NCBI GenBank assembly: GCA_001949185.1
Contig: BDGG01000016.1
Span: 765,759 to 829,758, forward strand
Origin: Ramazzottius varieornatus
Taxonomy: Eukaryota; Tardigrada; Eutardigrada; Parachela; Ramazzottiidae
Reading direction: 5' to 3'
DNA: 64,000 nt
The notes below the pieces were generated by a model, which saw nothing but the letters and a program-made list of their open reading frames with translations, searched no databases and had not been told where the DNA came from. Positions within the stretch are counted from its first letter, which is position 1, and each line of letters opens with the position of its first letter. This document shows positions 1-11,448 of the stretch, one piece after another. The translations under genes were made by a program, and so were the position numbers.

Positions 1-157
1 CATTTCGCTTTCTCTAGTGATGTTTTATGTGATACCGTACTCTTCGATCGTACTTTTGTGACAGAGCTTCCAGGATGGGTTTGCGAACCAAGTGGTGATT
101 CTGAGATAACTGAATGTTGGGCTGTAATTTCAGTAAAGTACTAATCAAGGCCTCTGA

Positions 158-865
158 TTGTACCGCCTTACGACCCCGCCCGGATTGTCGATTTATTTGC
201 CACTTTTACAACAATATTTCTTGATAATTTACGTTTCTACGTGTGCTAACGCGCTAGTACCATGTCCAGTTTTGATCAGTGAATTCAACGGTTGGAGACA
301 CGATGATTCTGAGTTTCCCCACTACGTGGAACTCAGGATTTTGTGTATGTACAAGCATCGTCTTGACGGATACTCCTTGATAGTGTGGGATGGTTTGAGC
401 GATGTCTTGCAGTTTCAAATGGACCTATCTGGGCTATGGATACAACATTTTTTGGTTATCGACCAGCAGACTATAAACAGAGCAAATGTCTCAGGGTACT
501 CGCGATTTAATCGTGGCTGTTTGCTGCAAAACAAGGACGGTGGAGCCAATATGGTTGCCGTTTACTATGATTTCAGCCGGACAAACTTTTACGACGAAGG
601 ACAGTATTAGTTGTCAGCTCCACGAACCATCCTTCCGGAGCGCATTGTCGATTATGTGATGTACTTCTCTTCCGCTGACTATAACTGCACAGATCTTGAT
701 TACGCACAATACGTCGTGGATTTAATGGCCGGCGAGAGAAAAATACCTGCGCCCGCAGCAATAGGTATTGGGAAAAGTTCGGAATACAGCGTTTGCCGGC
801 ATCCAGAAGCACTTTCGACATCGATAAACAGGGAATACCATGAAGGTTTGATAGCCGTTTACTAG
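158..865 (+). pseudogene. Lamin-tail-domain-like secreted protein ORF with an in-frame stop
   Basis: Two open stretches, 158-610 and 611-865, lie in the same frame and are separated only by a TAG at 608-610. Together they would encode about 235 residues. The N-terminus is hydrophobic and could be a signal peptide. The middle reads like the LTD-like proteins of invertebrates: an ISEFN motif near residue 40, YVELRI, LDGYSLIVWDG, then a GGANMVAVYYD segment and, after the stop, ERIVDYVMYFS. The order and spacing of these pieces match the family as I remember it. The TAG could be a pseudogene lesion, a sequencing error, a polymorphism or readthrough. No partner gene is visible and this is the edge of a transposon-rich block, so a decayed copy is the simplest reading. 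Family assignment is moderate to low confidence. Confidence 0.4.
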
Positions 866-1297
866 CCGTTTACTCATCATGCCAACGTGGTATCTTGATT
901 TGAACACAGCTTTTCTCAGACTCTTTCTATGGATGCTGTCCAACGCCCGGTGGACTAAATCAGTACGAAAAGATGTACAGCTCTTCAAAAATCTGTTCTG
1001 TACGGGTTAGGAGAGCCCCTACGCCGGAAAAGCGAAAGTGTTCTGTGATACAAGATGAGGATGCCGGAAGAAATGAGCTCGAAATCGGCAGAAACGACAG
1101 AAAAACAGGCAACTAAAGTGATGCCATCGACATCCGGGTGTTCCGCAAGCGTGAGTCATTTTAAATGAGATCCGTTATCAAAGTGCAACTCCGATTAAAT
1201 GTTAATTTCAAGATCTCTGGTTCAAATTTCACACGAAAGATCGTCTTGATCAGTCTCCTATCCATTTTAAACTTGGTCTCTAGTTTAACAGTCAAGA
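866..1297. other. Gap with no supported gene
   Basis: Short ORFs on both strands show no recognisable domain. The stretch probably links the 3' end of the LTD-like ORF to the 5' flank of the hAT relic. An ORF at 1165-1413 overlaps the start of the transposase reading frame but has no family signal. Confidence 0.4.
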
Positions 1298-4200
1298 ATG
1301 ATTTCGGCATCGACGATTCAGGCAGAAATGTTTGGACGAATTTCAGCCGGGCAGCAGCCGCGCAAGGGCATTTCTACCTTGGTCAGTATAACAAAAAAAT
1401 CTGTCGGCGGTGATGAGTCCCTTTATCTTCCGTCTCACCATCAGGATCTTTTTGCCTCCTACATAAAGGAGAAAGACAGATCGGAATGGTTAGCGTACCG
1501 TCTGACAGATGGAGCCATGTATTGTTACCATTGCTTCGATCTCTGGGCTGACCATCCTCAACACGAATCCGTCCGCCGCAAAGCCTGGTGTAACTTTTTT
1601 GGGGTCTACGCGAACTCAAGTACTCCTGCGGCAGACAGGCAGAAAGTCCTTCGGCATGAGAAAACACCCACGCACACCATGTGCACCGAGAGAGATACAG
1701 TGATGAAAGAAACACAGTTCGGGGATCTCTGGGTGGTTGACGAAACCATGAGATTGGAGCTAAGCAAGAATTATGCTCCCACTGTTGAAGTGTTAGATCT
1801 AGTCCACACTGAAGCTTATTCCTACCTATCTTATCCATCTCATGCGGAATTTATGAACGCAGGTAAAAGATACGGCGTCGATATGGGAAACTCACACATG
1901 TCGCGGTGAGCAGCTGGAAAAATCACGACTCACATCAGCATGAAGATGCGCTGTATGCTGGTGGCATGACTGACGAAGACACAGCCATATTTCGGTTTGA
2001 TGATAGACGAGTCCACCGACCGTGGTGGCTCGCAGAACCTCATTATGTACATTCGCGTCGAGATCGATAGAGACCCAGTGTCGTTCTTTTGGGACTAGTC
2101 AAACGAGCGCTGCAGACATCACTGACGCACTACTGGATGACTTAATCGCGTCACAGGCCAATGACTGGTTGAGTCTTAAGCGAGACTACATGGTCGGGAA
2201 GTGGGTTGGGTTCGCAACTGACGGTGCGTCGGCACTAACTGACGCACGGCAGGACAGAAGCTACTCGACCAACCGCTATCGATAGCGTCATTTCCTTCAT
2301 TTGATTCACAATTCGCTTGACCATTATACAGTGTATGTGGGCGATACGCTCCCTGCTACGGTTGAGTTCCCTAGTTCCCGATGTTACAAATAACTAAGGA
2401 GAAGCGCACAGTTCTATTATAGCCGGTGACTTATCTGCACACGCAATGGTGTGGGGACCGATTACGCATACGACCCCTTCGCCGACTGAAATTGCGCACC
2501 GCATAGTAGTTGACCGTGAATTTAGAGTTAAGGGAGTGAGACCCTAGCGGGCATCCCTGGGTGTTTGGCGTCCATCGATAACGATGGTCGCGCCGCACTT
2601 CGCATAACACAGCACAGGCCTATGGTTTATTCAATGATGGAGGAATAGTCAAAGACCGCCGTATTGTATCCCCATTTAGCTATGAAAACTAAGTACATAC
2701 GGTGGCAGTAATGTACACTATCGTTTAATGCCGATTCATCTATCAGGGAACGTACTAACATTCAGAGAAATCAGGAATGGGCATCTATTAGGAATCTAAG
2801 GGTTTACATTGTTAACAGTGAATTCTGAGGAAGAGCTACGAGAATATGGATTCGATAGTGGTCTCTGTCGTGTAAGTGCCAATTCTACATAATCACATGA
2901 AAGTTCTAATGAGGTGCTCCCCCAGTCGTGCGTTATGGGTATCACCCTGGAACAATAAACCCATTAAAAGTGCTCACATTCCGTAACGAGTCAGGAATAC
3001 CTTCAGGTGGCCTTGGAACAAACTTCCAACATTCGATAACTCATACGTGTGTGCCGTATCATTTGAGGTTTAGCGCGGCCATGATCTTCGCCCACACGCA
3101 CCGGAAATATTAAACGTGTCTGCACTATAAGAAAAGATGACACTCCGGTGATACCATTGACGGTCAATGGAGCAGACAATGTAGGATATGCCCGCTGATA
3201 ATATTTCAACGTATCGTTCGTGGTTGTGCATCTGATGAGCATCTGACGAGCTATGGTCCCCAAAAGCCACAAGAAGACTTCAAAACGTAATGGATCTTCT
3301 GGACCGAGATTTCCTGCAGCCCAAAAAGCTTCTAGAGATCCGGTGGGTAGCGTCGAAGCAGGTCGCGATACGAGCGATTATTCGCGACTGCAACGGACTT
3401 TTCTTAGACATTGGTGAGGCCGTGACCTTGGTGGCTGAAGGTGGCCCCCTGAAAGCTCGGTTGACCAACCTCTACAACTTTATCACATCAACTCAGTTCC
3501 TCTTGACTCTTCACTTTCTTCAAGCTCACATCACTGAGCTATCCAGATTAGCGGCGAAGTTTTAGAGGGAAGATTACCGGGTTTTCGACTTACATGACAC
3601 CCTGGAAGAGTTCGTGAAGGTTCTTAACAGTTGGGAGCATAACGAGTCACCGTCGGCGCTGAAGGACAAAATTAAGTTCCAACATGGCTTAGTCTTCTTT
3701 GAGGAGCGTCCAGAAACAATCGGTACACCAGTTAACAGCAAGAAACAATTAATCGTGCCGATAAAATCAAATATAGGCAAAGCTTTTCTTCCTGTTTTCT
3801 TTACTGCAGACTATAACCGCAACTCTGTTACGGCTTTCCGCAAGGCCTCCGTGGACTTACTGCAAAATTTTCTCATATTCTTCAACTTGCGTTTCCCCGA
3901 AACGGAAGCGACGAGACACATCCGGGTGTTCCAGTTAAGCAACATTTTTCGCCAGAACGGCCTTGTGGTGATACACAGATACAAGTGCTAGCCCGATACT
4001 TTGGATTCAACCCGCTTACCGTCCAAGCACAGTGCACCAAGTTCAAAGCAGAGTATACAACAAAATTCGAGCCAGTCTACTGGATGAAGGAAGACGCCAT
4101 TCACATGCACAACATACTGCGTGAAAGACAAATCGTCTTCGAAGACGAAGACTCGAAGATGGAACAGCTGTTTGTTGTCGCTTCTGTACTTCCGGTCAGT

Positions 4201-4386
4201 ACGGCAATTTGCGAACAAGGAATGTACAGTCCGGTCGCTCGAGAAGTGGACACCATTCTTCGATTTCAAAATTGCAAAATTGCGGAAAACACAAGAGTGC
4301 TCACCATAAGTACTTTTGACTTATTGTTCGTTAGTTCATTCACGCAACAGAAGTACCCTGTTGCTCACGCTTTGTTTCTCTGCTAA
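1298..4386 (+). pseudogene. hAT-family transposase relic, frameshifted and interrupted
   Basis: Pieces of one hAT (TTF-type zinc finger) transposase occur in order on the plus strand. The segment 1298-1909 has the zinc-finger-like region (WLAYRLTDGAMYCYHCFDLW, then a C/H-rich stretch). After a frameshift near 1910 the catalytic-domain segment GLMIDESTDRGGSQNLIMY follows around 1995-2055, then VGFATDGASALT near 2205-2240. An interruption of about 1 kb follows. The frame resumes at 3290-3565 with LEIRWVASKQVAIRAIIRD, and 3614-4386 carries the C-terminal part ending in VVASVLPVSTAICEQG, the hAT dimerisation motif. Several stops and frame changes show it is dead. Terminal inverted repeats and a target duplication were not identified. 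Confidence 0.75.
2286..3280 (+). mobile_element. Insertion inside the hAT relic carrying a non-LTR endonuclease fragment
   Basis: About 1 kb separates the VGFATDGAS and RWVASKQ parts of the hAT transposase, which are closer in intact family members. Within it, around 2412-2545 in one frame, the sequence reads SIIAGDLSAHAMVWGPITHT and ends in a stop at 2546-2548. The GDxxAH...WG pattern is typical of the endonuclease/exonuclease/phosphatase domain of non-LTR retrotransposons (normally GDFNAHSxxWGS). No reverse transcriptase motif could be found nearby, so only a fragment seems to remain. Ends are not defined. ORFs on the minus strand at 3003-3272 have no recognisable domain. Confidence 0.4.
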
Positions 4387-4403
4387 AAGTTCCGAACATT
4401 CTC

Positions 4404-5724
4404 TTGCTTATCGCACCGCGTCATTATCGAACAAGCATCGGAGATTCAGCCGTAAATTTTAAAATTGAGGATCCGTTCGACAGACGGAGGTTCAATGGAG
4501 TACATCTTGCGTATAATCAGCGAACAACGAAAGGCACTTCCGGTGGAGCCTTGCAACCGACAGATCCCTGTATCGAGAAAACGGAACTCGCTCACCACAG
4601 AGATGGCCTGTTTCTCATCCTACTATCGGACTCGATGTTGTCGGTGGAGCAAGAACACTCGATAGGCATACATTGGGTGAAAAGCGGACGATACTGGAAC
4701 TCTACCCTTCTTAGTCATGTTTCGCTGTAGTGCGTCTGGCGAAAAGCTCCCTCCTCTCACCATTGGCCGATCCAAGAAGCCGCATGCCTTTACTAAGGCA
4801 AAACTGGACTTCAAAAAAGCGGGCTGTACCTGGGTGAGCAACAAAAAGGCCTGGATAACGGGAGTTTTCTTTGCCTTTCGGCTAACAGAAGTCAACAAAA
4901 TGAAAAAACAGATTCGTAAGATTCTGCTTTGGCTGGACAACGCATCAGGTCATAAGGTCGACAGTCCATCCCACGTGAAGTTCGTTTTCTTGCTTCCGAA
5001 ACAGACTAGCAGAATTCAACCGCTTGTTCAAGGAATAATCAAAGCCTTTCAGGCACGTGAAAGCGCTGCGAAGGCCGAGCATCGCCGAGCAAACAGAAAG
5101 AACTTTCAAAACCTCGAGGAGTACAAGGAGTCCCTTACAGCCTTGCATTCTGTTAAGTGGATCATGAAGAGATGGGCAGATGTTGACGACTCGACTATAC
5201 GAAATTGCTTTCGAAAATCTGGCGCTTTTGACATGGCGGAAAAGAAGTGTTGATTTTCTTTCATGTTGATTGTCAGTGGACTCTTGACGTCACCCTCTTC
5301 TTTTTCTGGCGAGCTGTACGGTAAATGTTTGACTGGCGAAAAATAAAAATGGAAGAACGATGTCTACTTCTCGAACGACCGGACTGTAATCCAGAATGTA
5401 ATCAAAACTATACGTCAAACTCGACTGAACGAACAAAGCTTGGACGCGCTCATGCGGATAGCGATAAACGGGCCGCCACCAGGAGAGATGGACTTCCTGA
5501 ATATCATGTCATGGGTGCGGTCTGGCAATTTTTTTTCTGAGTGGACTCCACCCCAAGCAAGTGCTGATAGTGAGGATCTCGAAGAAACAGACTGGCAGCA
5601 GATATTGACGCGATCAATATTGACAGCGTGCAAAAGTGTAACATTATACGCGGCAAATGGCCGGAGACGAGGTGAGCGTTTTTTAGCCGTATTTGTTCAT
5701 CTGAAGACAACTGATAGTCTGTGA
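4404..5724 (+). pseudogene. Tigger/pogo-type (DDE_1) transposase relic
   Basis: The longest piece, 4717-5253 (178 aa), contains LTIGRSKKPHAF, the NKKAWITGVF segment, ILLWLDNASGH with its catalytic-type aspartate, KFVFLPK-like text, the QTSRIQPLVQGIIKAF motif (family: P.N.TS.LQP.DQG.I..FK) and STIRNCFRKSGAF near its end. These occur in the order seen in Tigger transposable element-derived proteins. Just upstream, in another frame (4590-4640), is DGLFLILLSDSML, which matches the family's ETGLF..LLPDR segment. The frame is therefore shifted between about 4640 and 4717. The third catalytic acidic position reads Q-P-L-V-Q-G rather than QP.DQG, so that residue is lost. The N-terminal CENP-B-like helix-turn-helix part is missing. 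The 5440-5724 ORF may be the acidic C-terminal tail. Confidence 0.75.
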
Positions 5725-7595
5725 GACATTGTGCCTTTCCTCGTAGAGAGAGGCAGGTTCGGAGCGTCACCATTACGATGTACAAAACACATCACTGTAC
5801 AGTCTCCCCCTGGAATATTTCTTGTACTTTCCACTTGGAATTACCGTCATATTCCGGATTCTCGACTAGGATCCGGAGCGAAAATTCGTGAGAGACCACA
5901 CAGTGATGTGTTTGGTAAACCGCACAGGAAGGGTCTCCACTCCAACGTTCGCGCAGTCATTTGTCTAACTTTTCCACTTACATGACTTACCCCCGCCAAA
6001 GATTTGGTACATGCAATAACCATTTCACTTCGAACTGTTGTAATTGTCCAGGTTTACTTGATTTTCGCAAAAAGTTACCACTCAAAATCATCAGTCGCCG
6101 TTGTGAGGTTTCACGCTCGAAGCATATATTTGGCGGCAGTTCATATGCACAAATCAAAAAGTACCCCTGTGGCCTGAAAACCTTAGCTTGTCGTGGTCCG
6201 GGGTGAATTGTTACCAGTACCGTTAGGTGATTCCATAGCTTCCATAACACAAATTTTCTGCTACATTTTCTCCGAAAATGCTCGCTCTCGTTGCCTTATC
6301 CTTGAGGTGGCTCTTCCGCCCGGAATTGTTGCCCAGCATAACCGTAATTTTGCCTCTAAAAGACGGTTCTACTTGTACTCCACTTTACAGATGGTCGTAA
6401 TCTACCGTGGTTAAATCATTCGTGACTTCCAATCAGTCCACACATATTGCCTGAGCTTGATTGTTGAATGATCGAAAATCATGGATGGTATAGTTGCGTC
6501 AGCCTACAACCATCGGTGAAGCTTCCTATGCCCTGAAACATGTCTTGTTTCCGGCGGTAAGAACCGTATCCAGCCTACTACGGTAGCTGGCAATATTACT
6601 GCCCTACCGGAAGTGAAGCTGGAGGAAAGTGTCCGCCAATGTCCCGCTGCACCTCCACGCCCACCTTCTCCTCCATGCCCGGCAGTACCTCCCTGCCCAG
6701 CTACTCCTCACTGCCCAACATACAACCGAACGGAGCACGACCTGGAACATCGAAATGATCGTGGTGCCAAGCACGAGGACATTGGAGATGGAAAGTGCCC
6801 CCCTCCGTCCGTGAAGACTTACTCGAAGGTTGCCGGCATGGAATTCGGCGCAGCCACATCCTGCAACGGAACGTCGCCGGAATTCCTCCTTACCTAGGAC
6901 TGGGTTCGACAGGCATGCTCTGCTTCACGGCCATCGCCCTAGGCTACTTGCAGTATCTGGGCAGGAGGTACCGACCAGCTCCAGCTGATTCGGCGGACAT
7001 GGCGGAGAAGGGATGGAAGGCCAAAAAGACACTGAACAACAGAAGCTGGGCCATCGCCGTCGAAACAGCTGGAGCTGATCGGTGCGTTGAGTCAGGATAC
7101 TGGTTTACTTTTTCGTTTGAATTTTCTTTTATTGACGTTTACCTTGTTGTTTTCCATATCTGAACGGAGTCCTTCATTTTTGTGTGATACCGCGTTCGAC
7201 GCTGGATGTTCTATTGTTTTCTTCCCCTGATTGGACTTTTGTCCGCTTTGTACAGTTTTAACTTGTGGATGGTCACCCGATGTGTTGCCCTTCCCACTTC
7301 CGCTGCAGACGTAAACAATCAAGAGCTTGATCATGCGTTTAGCTCTCCAGCAACGCGCGGTTCAGCAGCAGGAAGGAAGGAGATTTATTAGCCTTGACAA
7401 TCTAGTCTACGGCCTCCTCGATGTTCAGAGGAATTTCCAACACTGTATCAGGTATAAAAACGAATCAGTTGAGCACCAAAGAGAAGTATCATTGGAAGAC
7501 ATACCGAGATTGCAGGAAAATTCTCCGCTCCAAAGAGCAGGTAGTCACATTCGAGCAAAATCGTACAATCAGCTGAGACACCATGGTTAGTATGG
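5725..7595. other. 1.9-kb stretch with no recognised gene
   Basis: Several open frames exist but none shows a family I can name. One at 6613-6897 (+) is rich in Pro and Cys in its first half (PPRPPSPPCPAVPPCPATP). An overlapping frame at 6795-7163 has one hydrophobic segment (GLGSTGMLCFTAIALGYLQY). Another at 7327-7590 is rich in Gln and Arg. They could be exons of a fast-evolving gene whose 3' side was cut by the Tigger insertion at 7598, or chance frames. Confidence 0.3.
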
Positions 7596-7835
7596 TACTT
7601 TAAACTACCGATGAAGTGGGACAGGTTTGGGTCCTACTCAGCGTAAAACAGCCCCCGGTCACGGTCTTTTTTCACTAATACTAGCAGCCGGAAACAGCTG
7701 ATCGATTATTTACAGTGGTTTCTCTGCCGATGGTCAGCAAGAGAACTTGATTTCTATCCGGCTGAGATAACGAGGTTTCCTTTGTCTCTTGCGCTTCCTC
7801 TTTTTTGCTCTGGAAATCTTGATATAGCCATTTTG

Positions 7836-9666
7836 ATGAGTCAGAACCATTACTCGGACGCTGAGAAGCGCCGGATCGCAGATGACTATCATGCTGAGAA
7901 GGCAATCAGCGGCGTGACCATCAGGGAATTCGCTGTCCGACTGAATATCCAGAAATCTACGTTGGGACGGTGGTTCAACATGCCTTCTGGACCTCCAGGA
8001 ATTAGGAAGAAACGTCCCGTTAGATACCCGAAGATGGAGGTCGAAGTTTACCAGTTCACTTTGGCGCAAAGGGCTCTCGAGCTCGAGTTACGGAATATCG
8101 ATCTTCAGGACAAAGCTCGCAAAATCGTGCTTCAGGACCATGGCGTCACAGACTTCAAAGCATCTGATATGTGGGTTCTGCGATTCAGGAAGACGTTCAA
8201 GCTTGTGTATCGCGCCATTACGCATATAGGAAGGAAGCTGACGTTTACAGCGGCGGATCTCTTAAGTGCAAGATTTCAAATCAATCTCCAGTTGATATTT
8301 CTGTTATGACCCACCATTCAGGAATATATCTACAACAAGAAAACCCCCAAGAGCAGAATCTTTAACTCTGACCAGACAGTGGTTCGTTGGTTACACCAGG
8401 GAAGAAAACTATCTCGCCTAAGGGACTCAAAACGGTACAGATTGCTTGAATTACCGTGTGTGCAGGTTTCGCTGTGTTTTGATTACTTTGGTGGGCAGGG
8501 TGGTTATATTGCTGCATGCAGTCTTATGGAGACAACGTACAGTCAATTTTTGATGTGGTCGTAGGTTTCGGTGAAGCACCCGCAGGGTGATAAGCAGGGA
8601 ATGCCGATCAATCTTACGATCGCACCTGACGGAACTAAATTCCCTGCCGAGATCGTCTTCAACGCAGCATCGAAAAGTGGACAGTTGTCAGATAACTTCG
8701 TGTCGGAACTGAAAGCTCCTTCTAATGTCATTATTAGAAGCGCTAGGAAAGCCTGGTGGAGCAGTAAGTTTGAGAAGGACCATGTTAACCGGTTGTTTCC
8801 GGCGCCCGTGAATAGGGGAACTTCGGTCTTGTTTCGAGATCACTTCTCGGTCCACGTCATGGAAGAAAGTACAGAACTACTTTTGGCACGGAACGTGCAG
8901 CAGATCATAATCCCACTGGGGATGACAGGTCAGCCACTGGACGTGAGCGTCAACAAGCCGTTCAAAGAATCCTTCAAGGTATGTCGTGCTCCGATTATTT
9001 CAGAATGCTCGAGCAAGCTCCCGGTTTTCCAAAAGGGAGCGCGGCAAACAGACTCGACGAGATCGTTGTCCCAAGCGGCGCAAGTTTCTAGCCACTTACA
9101 CTGACAACGTGCGCCACTAAAGTAAATAAACGTTCACCAACTGGCGCACGTTTTCAGTGGTGTTGGCTCCAAGCGTGCGCCACTTGAAAAACAGTCTGGT
9201 CATGTTGTTTGTTGAGCTTTCAAATGCTTCCCCGGCATTTTGTATAATCCGCAGACGACTGTAGCGTTTGCTTCTGAAGGCCGAATATCGGGCTTGGCGC
9301 AGAAATAATATCAGCTTCACAAAGAAAGGATACATTGCGCCCCCAGGGAAGATGGAGTTTGTACATATGATATCAAGATCGTGGGATAGAGTCACCGTTG
9401 ATACTGTGCGTAAATCATTTTACGCCTCCGAGATACTTCGAAAAGACGAAGAGCTTGAAGAAGAATACACTCCTCCAGCTATTCAGGAGGTTAATGCTGG
9501 ATATCCTACGCTCAGCGAGGGTGATACTGTTGACGAAAATGATAATGTTCTCGATGTAAGTTTCTACAAAAACTCTTCTTTTCTTCAGTCTGATGATAGC
9601 GAGATTGAAGATGGAAATGGTGCTAATAATTCTAGCGAGTCTGATGAAGAGATGGACGACCAGTAA
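7836..9666 (+). pseudogene. Tigger/pogo-type transposase, split by introns, frame doubtful near 8300
   Basis: Segment 7836-8293 has the N-terminal helix-turn-helix (YSDAEKRRIADDYH ... IREFAVRLNIQKSTLGRWF) and the second CENP-B-like helix region (ASDMWVLRFRKTF). Segment 8323-8460 has RIFNSDQTVVRW with the first catalytic Asp. Segment 8568-8978 begins VSVKHPQGDKQGMPINL and holds FRDHFSVHV (second Asp) and GQPLDVSVNKPFK (third Asp), so the DDD triad is present. An intron fits at 8979-9264 (AAG|GTATGT ... TGTAG|CGT), joining SFK to RLLLKAEYRAWRRNN in frame. The last exon, 9265-9666, ends in an acidic tail. The join between 8293 and 8323 has no canonical in-phase splice pair that I can find, so this copy may be inactive. 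Confidence 0.6.
9037..9228. repeat. Palindromic repeat, double copy, in a Tigger transposase intron
   Basis: Two adjacent hairpins with the GTGGCGCACG / CGTGCGCCAC core (here partly AAGCGGCGCA and GTGCGCCACTA, then CTGGCGCACG and CGTGCGCCACTTG). The outer arm is GGCAAACAGACTCGACGAGAT. It lies in the 8979-9264 intron of the transposase. Confidence 0.8.
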
Positions 9667-9868
9667 ATTTGAATTTGTATATCATGTGTATGGTTCGCTC
9701 GAATAGAAATCGAGGTTAGTCGGGTTTAGCTGTCGTGGCTTTCCGAGAACGGACTGATAAATAAAAGCGAATTACAGCTAATCCCACTATATTTGAACTT
9801 TGCCAAGCGGGAGTTTTAACACTCACCGGGACCCAAATCTGTCCCCCTTCATCGGTAGTTTAAAGTAT

Positions 9869-10823
9869 ACAGTGAGGTAAAAAATAAAAGCAGGTCCTCA
9901 TCCGAACTTCCAGGGAGGACGACCAGTTCTCCGCTTTCAGGAGAACGTCCACATCGCTGGTGTTGATTCCGATACGTCCGACAGTTGAAGACTTAGTATC
10001 GTCAGGACCGATGGGGAAGATGCGGACGAAACGAGGCTTCACCCCGATGCCTTGCAGGTATGCGGAGAGCTTTTCAGCGGTGATGTGCTTCGGAACAGCC
10101 CTGATGGCGAAATCGCGACTCCGAAGGCCTTGCGCTAGTAGTGGATTGGCTGTTATGGTCTTCTCGTCAGCCTGCTGAGTGCCTTTCATAATGACACGGC
10201 TTACCTTCCGCGGGACTCCATTGTTCTCCCGTAGCTGAGGTTTTCGTGCTGCAATGGAAGCGAACGTAGGGGTGGTGGCAGGCTGCTCCGTTGGAATGGG
10301 GGCACTAGGCTTGGTAGATGGGGTATCATTTGGCGGGACGAGCAGCCGTTGGGGGGTGTTCTCCAATGTGGACAATCTGTTCAGGATGGCTTCATGGCTA
10401 TCCCGTAGGATCCTGATTTCGCCTTTCAGCTTCTGATTCGCAACCTTTAAAGGCTTCGCCTAACGAATATATCGATGGCTGCCGTTGCCTCTATTGGCAT
10501 CTCCACTCCCGTGAAGTCAGAATACTTCGCTTCGACAGCTTCTCGCACTTTTCTCTTCATCGCTTCTTCCCTCTTGTACGGAAGCAGCAGGATGTTGTCG
10601 CGGAGGTCGTAGGTTGGTAGGTGCACATTCATAACAGGATATTCGTCCGCACTTGTTACGAACAAGGGAGCCCCAGGACTTCCGCACCCATTCGTCTTTA
10701 GATTGACCACAGCATTCCTATACCTTTTTACAGGAGCGTGTCTTTGTTCCCGGAGGTGGGAAGATTCATGGCCTTTAGCTGCTGTTTCAGGGATTCTTTC
10801 GATAGAATAGAGGGATCCGCCAT
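9869..10823 (-). pseudogene. SAP-domain / coiled-coil / RRM-like ORF, broken and truncated by a transposon
   Basis: Read on the minus strand from ATG at 10823, the first 31 codons (SILSKESLKQQLKAMNLPTS, GNKDTLL) are a clear SAP-type DNA-binding helix pair, then a stop. Frame shifts follow. The 10447-10710 part contains LPYKREEAMKRKVREAVEAKYS. Then comes a coiled-coil-like stretch (KLKGEIRILRDSHEAILNRL), a Pro/Thr-rich linker, TFASIAARKPQLR, and around 9900-10100 a segment, FAIRAVPKHITAEKLSAYL, that resembles the RRM-like fold of retroelement ORF1 proteins. The frame ends at the Tigger insertion (TA at 9866). It may be ORF1 of an old retroelement or a host gene remnant; I cannot decide. Confidence 0.45.
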
Positions 10824-11448
10824 AGTAGTAGATACGGGTTGATTGTTGATTGTTGATTGCTCAAAAGAGCACGGAGTTTAATGACTGCCTGATTGTGATT
10901 GACAAATTGAAGCACATCAGTGCACGGGAGCCGGAAGTCATTCGGCGAAAAAGCCCGCTTTTGCTGAATCTCGTTTTCCGTTCCGTTACGTCAGAATAGT
11001 AACTGTTGCAATCGCGGTGAACAGATGGAACCATGATGGCTCGGACCGCAAGGCTATGTCAGCCTACTGGAAGTGAAGGCCGTAGGCTGAATCCCCCTCG
11101 TGCCAAATTAGCAGTCGGGAGATTTTCAAACGTGTCGAAGTAAAATGCTAACTCAGACGCCACTCCACTCTTGAAAGCGTTCCTCTTCGCTCAGGTTTCC
11201 AGATGGGTTGTGTCAGTTGGAACTTGGAAGCGAACCAAGTTCCTCGTACCAAGTTCCTCGTGTTGCAAGGTGTTTGTCCCGGACTGCCCCATACAAATCG
11301 TCCTCATCTGCAAAGAGTGGTCTTCTGGTGTATTTCTGACTTTGTAGGTTCGACCGTCCACCTGTCGAGCGTCGTCGCGCTTAGGATAATTTCCGGTGGA
11401 TATTCAGTGGCGCAGAACCGAACAGCGTCGAGCACAACAACACGCGCC
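10824..11448. other. Intergenic stretch upstream of the mucin-like gene
   Basis: No gene is supported. There is a short tandem duplication of a 13-base unit, ccaagttcctcgt, at about 11237-11262. The right part probably holds the promoter and 5' UTR of the membrane glycoprotein gene that starts at 11449, but no TATA or other element stands out. Confidence 0.35.

Larger units (their letters stand above)
7598..9865 (+). mobile_element. Tigger/pogo-like DNA transposon, 2.27 kb, with TIRs and TA target sites
   Basis: The left end at 7598 reads CTTTAAACTACCGATGAAG and continues GTGGGACAGGTTTGGGTCC in spirit (7617-7634). The right end read on the minus strand from 9865 begins with the same 19 bases and continues with two or three mismatches. 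Each end is flanked by TA (7596-7597 and 9866-9867), the target duplication expected of the Tc1/mariner-pogo group. The body encodes a DDE_1 transposase on the plus strand. The well matched TIRs suggest a fairly recent insertion compared with the two relics upstream. It interrupts a minus-strand SAP/RRM-like ORF. Confidence 0.85.
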
